A stretch of DNA of 12,450 nt from an archaeon (GTDB lineage Archaea; Thermoproteota; Nitrososphaeria; Nitrososphaerales; JACAEJ01), in contig JACGUK010000032.1 in the NCBI GenBank assembly GCA_024256265.1, positions 1 through 12,450 of the forward strand, in the 5' to 3' direction. Positions 6,452 to 12,450 of the stretch are shown here, piece after piece. A program made the position numbers and the translations under genes. The notes beneath the pieces are model-generated. The model ran no database searches, was not told the DNA's origin, and saw only the letters and a program-made list of their open reading frames with translations. Every line of letters starts with the position of its first letter. The first letter of the stretch is position 1.

Positions 6452-8152
6452 GTGAATATAATGAAGTCTCAGGCTGATACAATCCTGCATGGAAACTTGG
6501 TCAATGTCTATACAGGCGTGATATCTGAATCATACATAGGCATAAAGAATAAGATGATTGCATATGCAGGTAAAAATCCTATACCATCAGAAAAGCGGAT
6601 CGAGCTAGGATCAAAGTACATTCTGCCAGGCTATATAGATGCTCATATACACATAGAAAGCTCCATGATGATTCCTAGCCAGTATGCAAGAGTCGTTGTT
6701 CCTAGAGGGACTACTTGTGTTATAGCAGATCCTCATGAGATAGCAAACGTAAAAGGTATTGAAGGTATAAAATTCATGATAAAAGATTCGAAAAGAGCAC
6801 CATTAAAAGTCCATATCATGATACCATCTTGTGTCCCAGCAACTCATCTTGAAACTTCAGGAGCTATCATAGGTGTTGATGAAATCAAGAAGCTTAGAAG
6901 GCTTGATAATGTAATTGGTCTAGGAGAAGTAATGAACTTCCCTGGTGTAATATCTCGTAACAAAGATGTGATGGATAAGATTCATGTCTGTAAAAATATG
7001 CCCGTTGATGGTCATGCACCTGGGCTTAGAGGCTTGGAGCTTTGCAACTACATTTCAGCAGGTATTCTTTCTGATCATGAATCAACGAAAAAAGAGGAGG
7101 CTTTTGAAAAAATCTCTCTTGGAATGTGGGTGATGATAAGAGAAGGCTCTGCATCAAAAAATCTTTCAGACCTAATAGGGATAGTATCAAAGGAGAATTC
7201 AAGACGTTTTATGTTAGTGATAGACGATAAGCACGTTGAAGACTTAATAGCTGATGGAGATTTAGATCATAACTTGAGAAAGGCTGTTAATGAAGGATTA
7301 GACCCCATAGACGCTATAAGAATGGTAACATTGAACCCTGCTGAATATTATGGTCTTAAGCATTTAGGAGGAGTTTCTCCGGGCAAGTGTGCAGACTTAG
7401 TCGTAGTGAATAACCTTAAAGATTTTAATGCAGATTTGGTCATTATAGATGGCAAGATAGTTGCAAAGGATGGGCAATATCTGCTAAAATTAGAAGAGAA
7501 ACTATCGGAGAAATCTATAATGAAGACCATGAATTTAAGAGAAGTTCATCCTGAAGATTTAACTATAAAGTATCCTCAAAAAAAGGATTTTGTTACCATC
7601 CGAGTTATCGGTATCGTGGAGAATCAGATATACACTAAAGAATTGAGGCATGATTTAGAAGTGAAAGATGGAAAGCTTGTATCAGACCTTGAACATGACA
7701 TAGTGAAGATTTGTGTTTTTGAGAGACATAAGAATAGTGGAAGGGTAGGGAAGGGTTTTGTGAAGGGTTTTGGTCTCAAAAAGGGTGCCATTGCTTCAAG
7801 CATAGCCCATGATTCTCATAACATAATTGTAGTTGGAGTTAATGATAAAGACATGTGCTTAGCAGTTAATAGGCTAAGAGGGATAGGAGGAGGCGTTATT
7901 GCCATTGATGAAAAAATTCTTGGAGAGCTACCACTTCCTGTAGCTGGTCTTATGTCTACATGGAAGGCTGAAAACATAGTTGTAAACTTAAAGAAACTGT
8001 ATAGAGAAGTATCTAAACTTGGCTGTAGACTTATTGCACCCTTCATGACCTTATCCTTTCTAGCACTCCCTGTAATACCAGAGCTAAAGATTACAGATTT
8101 TGGACTTGTGGATGTAGGTAAATTTGATTTTGTGAATCTGATAGTAAGCTAA
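6452..8152 (+). CDS. ade: Adenine deaminase
   Basis: This 566-residue amidohydrolase converts adenine to hypoxanthine and ammonia in purine salvage. The metal-binding barrel shows DAHIHIESSM (63-72), IADPHEIANV (91-100), GLGEVMN (156-162), DGHAPG (186-191), SDHEST (207-212) and IREGSA (229-234), all characteristic of the Ade family. The C-terminal family region is also intact, with SIAHDSHNIIVVG (450-462), ELPLPVAGLMS (492-502) and LPVIPELKITDFGLVDV (539-555). Length is normal for the family. GTG at 6452 opens the frame, but ATG at 6461, three codons later, is an equally good start. The phosphoribosyltransferase gene diverges from it, so the two could share control. The mscS-like gene follows after 41 bases but has its own TATA box. 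Confidence 0.96.
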   Translation: MNIMKSQADTILHGNLVNVYTGVISESYIGIKNKMIAYAGKNPIPSEKRIELGSKYILPGYIDAHIHIESSMMIPSQYARVVVPRGTTCVIADPHEIANVKGIEGIKFMIKDSKRAPLKVHIMIPSCVPATHLETSGAIIGVDEIKKLRRLDNVIGLGEVMNFPGVISRNKDVMDKIHVCKNMPVDGHAPGLRGLELCNYISAGILSDHESTKKEEAFEKISLGMWVMIREGSASKNLSDLIGIVSKENSRRFMLVIDDKHVEDLIADGDLDHNLRKAVNEGLDPIDAIRMVTLNPAEYYGLKHLGGVSPGKCADLVVVNNLKDFNADLVIIDGKIVAKDGQYLLKLEEKLSEKSIMKTMNLREVHPEDLTIKYPQKKDFVTIRVIGIVENQIYTKELRHDLEVKDGKLVSDLEHDIVKICVFERHKNSGRVGKGFVKGFGLKKGAIASSIAHDSHNIIVVGVNDKDMCLAVNRLRGIGGGVIAIDEKILGELPLPVAGLMSTWKAENIVVNLKKLYREVSKLGCRLIAPFMTLSFLALPVIPELKITDFGLVDVGKFDFVNLIVS

Positions 8153-8158
8153 GTAACA

Positions 8159-8168
8159 TTTTTAAAAC
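8159..8168 (+). promoter_or_regulatory. TATA box of the mechanosensitive channel gene
   Basis: TTTTTAAAAC is centred about 30 bp before the GTG at 8194, right after the adenine deaminase stop. It supports an independent, nearly leaderless transcript and the GTG start. Confidence 0.5.
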
Positions 8169-8193
8169 ATAATAGATTAGTTTCTATTCATCG

Positions 8194-9336
8194 GTGGCAA
8201 AAATGAGTAACACGCTTAATCTTTTGGACATGACTATTACAGCCTTTATCTTAATTGGTGCCATAAAGATAGCCATAGCTATAATCATACTCGCAAACAG
8301 GTATATAACAAAGATAGCTGGCAAGACTAGGACGAGAATAGACGACTATGCTGTAATGATAGTTAAGGGTCCTTTGACGGTCTTCATAGTACTATTTGGA
8401 ATTATAATTGCATTAAGGTACTGGGATGCTAAGTATCCTGGAACCCTTCCCAGTTGGATCATATTAAATATGGACGTTATTACTTCTATCGTAAGTGTAC
8501 TGATCGCCATATCTGTGATAAGCTTTATTCTCAATAACTACATGGGTCGTCGCATCCAAACAATAATACGTGAAAATCCTGACAGGGAAACCACATTCAG
8601 ATCGATTCACCGCCTTATAATATACTCCATATATCTAATTGGAGCAGCCATCGTTCTTACCATAGTCTTTCCAGGCTTGGTAGGTATCATCTGGTCTCTT
8701 GCAATAGGTGCGGGCTTTCTTGCCATAGTTGTAGGACTTGGGGCTCAAAAGATGATCGGAAACTTACTCGCAGGAATAAATGTCACAATTACACGCCCTA
8801 TTCGCTTAGGAGACGCTGTGATGATAAGAGAAGAGTTTGGATTCGTTGAAGACATAACATTGCGCCACACAGTCATAAGGACCTGGGATAATAGAAGGAT
8901 GATAATACCCAATTCTGTCTTAGATGATGAAGTAATAATAAATTACTCACTCAAGGATCCCACTATGCTCGTACCTATATTCGTCCAGATAAGCTACGAA
9001 TCCGATATAGATAAGGCGATGAAGATCATGGTAGACGTTGCTAAAAAGCACCCTGATTGCTTACCCATAGGGGATCTACCTAACGTAGTTTTAATGAAGT
9101 TTATGGATTCAGGAATTTCACTTAGGTTGTTAAGCAGAGCCAAGGATCAACCAACCGCTTTTACGATGGCTCGTGACCTACTATATCAAATCAAGAAAGA
9201 ATTCGATGCCAATGGGATAGAGATACCGTATCCAAGAAGGTACTTAGTAATGGATAGGAAAATCGAGGAACGGATATCAAAAATTGAGAATATGTTAGAC
9301 CAATTCGTAGGAAAGAATCAGAGTACGAATTCATAA
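8194..9336 (+). CDS. MscS-family small-conductance mechanosensitive channel
   Basis: This 380-residue membrane protein should open under membrane tension and release solutes during hypo-osmotic shock. Five hydrophobic segments are visible at about residues 15-35, 57-76, 89-114, 138-160 and 164-185. The pore helix and its continuation follow as VVGLGAQKMIGNLLAGI (179-195), matching the glycine/alanine-rich TM3 of MscS and its conserved N-x-x-x-G. The beta domain (INVTITRPIRLGDAVMIRE, 195-213, then RHTVIRTWDNRRMIIPNSVL, 224-243) and an alpha/beta C-terminal vestibule domain complete the fold. The final 30 residues look helical. GTG at 8194 fits the TATA spacing; ATG at 8203 is an alternative. 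It is more elaborate than the three-helix E. coli MscS. The gene converges on the SPFH gene, with 15 bp between stops. Confidence 0.93.
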   Translation: MAKMSNTLNLLDMTITAFILIGAIKIAIAIIILANRYITKIAGKTRTRIDDYAVMIVKGPLTVFIVLFGIIIALRYWDAKYPGTLPSWIILNMDVITSIVSVLIAISVISFILNNYMGRRIQTIIRENPDRETTFRSIHRLIIYSIYLIGAAIVLTIVFPGLVGIIWSLAIGAGFLAIVVGLGAQKMIGNLLAGINVTITRPIRLGDAVMIREEFGFVEDITLRHTVIRTWDNRRMIIPNSVLDDEVIINYSLKDPTMLVPIFVQISYESDIDKAMKIMVDVAKKHPDCLPIGDLPNVVLMKFMDSGISLRLLSRAKDQPTAFTMARDLLYQIKKEFDANGIEIPYPRRYLVMDRKIEERISKIENMLDQFVGKNQSTNS

Positions 9337-9344
9337 TACTTTAT

Positions 9345-9357
9345 ACTTGAATCAAGT
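9345..9357. repeat. Palindrome between convergent genes
   Basis: ACTTGAATCAAGT is a perfect inverted repeat with a single central A, covering the TGA stop (9352-9354) of the SPFH gene. It could form a small stem in either transcript. No long T-run follows on the plus strand, so it is not called a terminator. Confidence 0.3.
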
Positions 9358-10311
9358 GAGCCTTTGACCACACTCAGGGCAGAACTTTGCATCTGCTGAA
9401 ATTTGTTTTCCACAATTCGGGCAGTTTTTCTGAGCTGACGGTTTCGCAGCCATAGCGACTCCACAATTCGGGCAGAATTTTGATGTTGTAGGGATTTGAG
9501 TATTACAATTTGGACAGACTAATAATGCTACCGTTGGCATTGCTGGGGCTGCTGTTGGTTGAGTCATTTGAGGTATCAAAACCATCCCTGTACCAATGGC
9601 TGCTCCAGGTGCTTTAGCCATCTCTTTTCCAACCTCTTTCAAAGTCTCCATTCTCAAAACCTCCGATGTTGGTGTTGCCGTCTTAAGCCAGAAAAGTCTA
9701 TCCCTGAACTCTGGAGTCGTATCGATGCCCTCAAACTTCAGATCAACAAGGTCGGTTCCAAATCTCTTCAAAGCCTCTCCTATGTGTGTCTTAACAATGG
9801 TCGATGTCTCATCTAGCTTTGTGAAAACTGTTGCAAGATCGTATCTTGATAGCTCATCGATGGTCTGCTCATTAATGAAACCCTTTAGAAACTCATTTAC
9901 TTCTGATGTTGTATATGCACCCTTTCCTCCTACAACCTCATTCACAAATAGGCTCGGGTCTGATATCTTGAACCAGAAAGAACCATGGACGAGAAGTGGT
10001 GCAAGCTCTGTAGTCTGAGCCCTAGCCCCCCACTTCCCTGCAAACTGCTTTGTGGCTACGAATATTATAGTTGCCTTAAAGGGCGTCTCACCATAGAAGA
10101 GTCTAAAAGCACTTCTTAATAGAAGAACATTCATAGTTGTAATCGTGTGCCTTCCTGGTCCAAATACATCGTAAGCCTTACCATCTCTGAAGAAGACCGC
10201 AACTTCATACTCATGAACGATTAGCTGTGCTCCCCAGGATATTTCCTCTACTGGATATTTCCAGACTATGTCTTCAGGTCCAACCGTCTTCCATTCAATA
10301 ACTTGAGGCAT
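9352..10311 (-). CDS. SPFH-domain (YdjI-type) protein with two C-terminal zinc ribbons
   Basis: This 319-residue protein belongs to the stomatin/prohibitin superfamily group with C-terminal zinc ribbons (COG4260). The N-terminal part VIEWKTVGPEDIVWKYP (4-20), then GAQLIVHEYEVAVFFRDGKAYDVFGPGRHTI (27-57) and TIIFVATKQFAGKWG (81-95) closely follows the pattern I recall for Bacillus YdjI. Residues about 100-212 complete the SPFH fold, and a Gly/Ala/Pro-rich linker covers about 233-262. Two ribbons follow, at Cys266/269/280/283 and Cys297/300/311/314. No membrane helix is visible, so attachment to the membrane would be peripheral or through partners. YdjI-type proteins take part in PspA-linked membrane stress responses. 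The ATG at 10311 has AGGAG only 2 bases upstream, and the gene follows the helical-protein gene by 13 bases, so the two are almost certainly translated from one mRNA. Confidence 0.92.
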   Translation of the reverse strand: MPQVIEWKTVGPEDIVWKYPVEEISWGAQLIVHEYEVAVFFRDGKAYDVFGPGRHTITTMNVLLLRSAFRLFYGETPFKATIIFVATKQFAGKWGARAQTTELAPLLVHGSFWFKISDPSLFVNEVVGGKGAYTTSEVNEFLKGFINEQTIDELSRYDLATVFTKLDETSTIVKTHIGEALKRFGTDLVDLKFEGIDTTPEFRDRLFWLKTATPTSEVLRMETLKEVGKEMAKAPGAAIGTGMVLIPQMTQPTAAPAMPTVALLVCPNCNTQIPTTSKFCPNCGVAMAAKPSAQKNCPNCGKQISADAKFCPECGQRLT

Positions 10312-10324
10312 ATCTCCTTACCTT

Positions 10325-10915
10325 CTAAACCCCCAGAATAACTTCCTTTCTTTGGTTATATGTCTTTTCCAGCAAGTCTAGATTTTTATGAAGTTCAAGA
10401 ATTTTTACCCGTGCCTTCTCAAACTTATCAGCCAAGGTTTCTTCCTTTAACTCAGAGATCGATTTCTTGATACCTTCAACTCTCTCAAGTAATGATAGGT
10501 CAAATTTTATCATCCTATCCAAATCTGGTTCGTGCACCTTAACTACATTAAAGAAGCCTGCATATCCGTACTCTGCATGATTTATCTTTTCAGATACTCT
10601 ATCAAATTTAGCTATAAGCCTGTCTGTATCATCCCAGACTTCTGTAACACGGGCTTCAACAAGCCTTCTATAAGTTTCCTTCAAATCATCTTTTGTTTCG
10701 ACCAAAACTTTGTAGATTTTATCCCTCAGAAGTTTATCAGATTCTCTTCTTAGCTCTTTTTCCTTGTAGCCTCTAAACCCTGGTATGAACAGCATTATCT
10801 TTTCTAACAATGCGGTCTCTGACTTAGCCTTCTCATATCCTTCAAATTTTTCTTCGCCCAAATTCTCTCCATTTAATTTGTAAGGACAGGCTTTTATATT
10901 TTTAAAATAATCCAA
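10325..10915 (-). CDS. Uncharacterised helical protein of the SPFH/zinc-ribbon cluster
   Basis: This 196-residue protein is rich in charged residues and leucine and is predicted to be nearly all alpha-helical with coiled-coil potential. A short hydrophobic patch, IMLFIPGF (residues 41-48), precedes the charged block GYKEKELRRESDKLLRDKI (50-68); together they look like an amphipathic membrane-touching segment. The centre carries EYGYAGFFNVVKV (115-127). From memory, similar blocks occur in unnamed bacterial proteins encoded beside SPFH and zinc-ribbon genes, but I cannot verify this. The longest frame starts with TTG at 10915 and overlaps the zinc-ribbon gene by 14 bases. A second TTG at 10861 has GGAG 5 bases upstream and would give 178 residues. 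Its operon position suggests that it works with its two neighbours. It is not a recognisable PspA, although size and helicity invite comparison. Confidence 0.82.
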   Translation of the reverse strand: MDYFKNIKACPYKLNGENLGEEKFEGYEKAKSETALLEKIMLFIPGFRGYKEKELRRESDKLLRDKIYKVLVETKDDLKETYRRLVEARVTEVWDDTDRLIAKFDRVSEKINHAEYGYAGFFNVVKVHEPDLDRMIKFDLSLLERVEGIKKSISELKEETLADKFEKARVKILELHKNLDLLEKTYNQRKEVILGV

Positions 10916-11657
10916 AATCCATAGGTGGTATATCTCCTTTTATAACCTGACCGGTTGCACCATCTAAGATCACATTATAATACTTCTTTTTATACTCGTA
11001 AACTATGAACCATATAGGTGCATGCACATACACAGATTTGCCTAAATCATAATCGGTCTTAAACTCTATTAAGCGATCCACATCTTGGCTTGCAAGAAAC
11101 CTATGATGAGCTTCTACCTCTTGCTTCGTCTCATCAATCACTTCTCCCTCGCTCAACTCGCTATTCAGAACCTTTGCATTTCTATCTATCTGGCGGAAGT
11201 CAAATGGTATCTTTCCTTCTATAGGAATTTGATATTCACGTGTAGGAAACTTCGATGCCTTTCTTCCTAGGATGAGCCAATTGTAGGATTTATCTATGCT
11301 ACCTTCCTTCACTATCGCTGGCGTAATTCTCTCAAATATGCCTTTGTAATTAGTTGAAGCAGATATTGGGACTATCCAGAAAGGCAGATATTGTAACTCC
11401 TTTTCGATGATTTTAGCCTTTTGAGCCAGATCTTTAGGCTTAAGGAAGCCTGAACTCATCCATGATCTCAAAATTTTATCAACTTCAAGCTCATCATACT
11501 TGTTTATTATCAAAGAATGCTCAAGGATGAAAGCTTTACCTGTGGCTATAACTACTGTAAAGCCACAGTATCTGCACGTAACAACCATTTCTCCAGGCTT
11601 AAAAGTAAGGGGGGCTCCACAATTTGAGCATCGAATCTCTTCAACAACTTCTGCCAA
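10902..11657 (-). CDS. Zinc-ribbon protein, first gene of the SPFH cluster
   Basis: About 251 residues from the chosen start. An N-terminal zinc ribbon has Cys10/Cys13 and Cys28/Cys31 (CSNCGAPLTF and TCRYCG), like a TFIIB-type or rubredoxin-like knuckle. The rest is a soluble domain with two similar beta elements, YLPFWIVPISASTNYKG and APIWFIVYEYKKKYYNVILD, followed by GATGQVIKG. The pattern resembles zinc-ribbon proteins that accompany YdjI-type SPFH proteins, such as YdjG, but no transmembrane helix is obvious. The frame stays open to TTG at 11759. That longer start would begin inside htpX and read through the shared promoter, adding residues without zinc-ribbon character. TTG at 11657 lies about 36 bp below a TATA element and is preferred. 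The coding end overlaps the next gene by 14 bases, indicating translational coupling. Confidence 0.82.
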   Translation of the reverse strand: MAEVVEEIRCSNCGAPLTFKPGEMVVTCRYCGFTVVIATGKAFILEHSLIINKYDELEVDKILRSWMSSGFLKPKDLAQKAKIIEKELQYLPFWIVPISASTNYKGIFERITPAIVKEGSIDKSYNWLILGRKASKFPTREYQIPIEGKIPFDFRQIDRNAKVLNSELSEGEVIDETKQEVEAHHRFLASQDVDRLIEFKTDYDLGKSVYVHAPIWFIVYEYKKKYYNVILDGATGQVIKGDIPPMDFGLF

Positions 11658-11666
11658 TTGAAAATA

Positions 11667-11682
11667 CCTAAGGAATCTTAGG
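11667..11682. repeat. 16-base perfect inverted repeat, candidate operator
   Basis: CCTAAGGAATCTTAGG has 6-base arms around GAAT. It lies between the divergent zinc-ribbon and htpX genes, over the predicted transcription start of the former and six bases from the TATA element, on the upstream side for htpX. A regulator bound here could repress the SPFH operon and also influence htpX. Confidence 0.5.
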
Positions 11683-11687
11683 ATAAA

Positions 11688-11699
11688 GTATAAAAAAAC
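11688..11699. promoter_or_regulatory. TATA element apparently shared by htpX and the SPFH operon
   Basis: GTATAAAAAAAC on the plus strand is centred about 27 bp before the GTG of htpX, giving a leaderless transcript. Read on the minus strand it is TTTTTTTATAC, about 36 bp before the TTG at 11657, giving a leader of about 10 bases. It is the only good box A in the 62-base gap between the two starts. Confidence 0.5.
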
Positions 11700-11719
11700 T
11701 TTTACATCTAAAATTGGTT

Positions 11720-12450
11720 GTGATAGCCTTGGCTGGCTTAGTAAGGTTAAAACAGGCAATGAGCCTTACCATTCTACTAGTTTTTGGGATATTTGCTGGT
11801 TTAGTAACATTCTTAGCCATTCTATTCAACTTTTCTCTAGTTTCAAGCTTGATTTTAGGAGCAATTATAGCTATTCTATTTATGATAATTCAATATGCCA
11901 TAGGACCTGCCATAGTAGCATCCTCTACTAAGCTTAGATATCTTAACCCAGGAGAAAATCCTTGGCTAGAAGATGTTGTTAAAGAAATTTCAAGGAAGGC
12001 TGGTATACCTCAGCCTAAATTGGCGATAGTGCAAGACTCAACCCCAAATGCCTTTGTATTTGGGCATACTGCTAGTGATGCTACTTTAGCCTTACATAAA
12101 GGTCTTCTTGAAGAGCTCAACAAGGAAGAAGTAAGAGGAGTAATAGGTCATGAGTTAGGTCATATAAAGCATAGAGACTTCATAGTCATGACGATGCTAT
12201 CTGTAATCCCACTCATATGCTACATAATAGCTCGAAGCCTCTTTTGGGCTCAAGGAACTTCAGGAAAAAGGGAGAAAGGAGGAGGTATAGTAATAGCTGC
12301 CATCGTTGCATACATCATCTACATCACCTCTATGCTCTTTGTCCTTTATTTGAGCAGGCTTAGAGAGCATTATGCTGATGCTTACTCTGCCTACATAACT
12401 TCTTCACCTAGAAGCCTTGAAAGTGGATTGACGAAGATAGCTTGGGGCTT
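11720..12450 (+). CDS. htpX: HtpX-family membrane zinc metalloprotease, 3' end beyond window
   Basis: The first 243 codons are present and the frame is open at the window edge; family members run to about 290-320 residues, so the C terminus is missing. HtpX is a zinc-dependent endoprotease of the cytoplasmic membrane that removes misfolded membrane proteins. Two hydrophobic helices lie at about residues 15-36 and 40-62. NAFVFGHTASDATLALHKGLLEEL precedes the catalytic HELGH (144-148). Two more helices lie at about 160-176 and 189-211, and the third zinc ligand is probably Glu216 in SRLREHYAD. The GTG at 11720 is preferred because the TATA element sits 27 bp upstream. TTG at 11729 and ATG at 11759 are in-frame alternatives. 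It diverges from the SPFH/zinc-ribbon operon across a 62-base gap. Confidence 0.93.
   Translation, partial: MIALAGLVRLKQAMSLTILLVFGIFAGLVTFLAILFNFSLVSSLILGAIIAILFMIIQYAIGPAIVASSTKLRYLNPGENPWLEDVVKEISRKAGIPQPKLAIVQDSTPNAFVFGHTASDATLALHKGLLEELNKEEVRGVIGHELGHIKHRDFIVMTMLSVIPLICYIIARSLFWAQGTSGKREKGGGIVIAAIVAYIIYITSMLFVLYLSRLREHYADAYSAYITSSPRSLESGLTKIAWG

Noticed and set aside
9345..9357. Palindrome ACTTGAATCAAGT as a bidirectional terminator
   Set aside because: The single-base centre allows only a weak 4-bp stem with a realistic loop, and no adjacent T-run is present on the plus strand.
9559..10018. Plus-strand frames of 85 and 140 codons inside the SPFH gene
   Set aside because: They lie opposite a clear family member with intact zinc ribbons and show serine/cysteine-rich shadow composition.
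10325..10915. Calling the helical protein PspA/Vipp1
   Set aside because: Size and helicity are similar but no PspA sequence pattern is visible; the resemblance is contextual only.
10902..11759. Longer, 285-residue version of the zinc-ribbon protein starting at TTG 11759
   Set aside because: The extra N-terminal residues would be encoded across the shared TATA element and the beginning of htpX, and they show no zinc-ribbon character. The TTG at 11657 fits the promoter spacing better.

Overview
The window looks like a chromosomal segment of an archaeon, probably thermophilic and possibly of the TACK or neighbouring groups; the lineage is a weak inference. The archaeal call rests on a complete deoxyhypusine synthase, a stand-alone Lrp/AsnC effector-domain (RAM) protein, A/T-rich TATA boxes about 25-35 bp before start codons with little or no leader, frequent GTG/TTG starts, and heavy use of ATA, AGA and AGG codons. 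I see no rRNA, tRNA, insertion sequence, CRISPR array or phage gene. The segment is densely coding.

Layout. 1-656 (+): C-terminal part of an ArsB/NhaD-type ion transporter, cut by the window edge. 676-1092 (-): small coiled-coil protein of unknown function. 1124-1828 (-): sugar-phosphate nucleotidyltransferase. 1976-4138 (+): membrane-bound proton-pumping pyrophosphatase of the K+-independent type. 4351-4587 (+): stand-alone RAM domain protein, probably leaderless, overlapping by 4 bases at its 3' end the convergent deoxyhypusine synthase gene (4584-5531, -). 5592-6182 (-): purine-type phosphoribosyltransferase, divergent across a 269-base spacer from adenine deaminase (6452-8152, +). Together these two could carry adenine through hypoxanthine to IMP. 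8194-9336 (+): MscS-family mechanosensitive channel.

9352-11657 (-) is a three-gene unit read right to left: a zinc-ribbon protein, a 196-residue helical protein, and an SPFH (stomatin/prohibitin-like) protein with two C-terminal zinc ribbons. Divergent from it is htpX (11720 to the edge, +), a membrane metalloprotease. The two transcription units appear to share one TATA element next to a perfect 16-base inverted repeat.

The most interesting part is 9352-12450. The SPFH protein is recognisably of the YdjI type, and the zinc-ribbon plus SPFH pairing recalls the ydjFGHI (PspA-associated) envelope-stress operon of Bacillus. Here no PspA is visible in the window. An uncharacterised helical protein occupies the middle position and a quality-control protease stands opposite. 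This suggests an archaeal membrane-stress module. The neighbouring MscS channel and pyrophosphatase fit a membrane-homeostasis theme, but that link is only positional.
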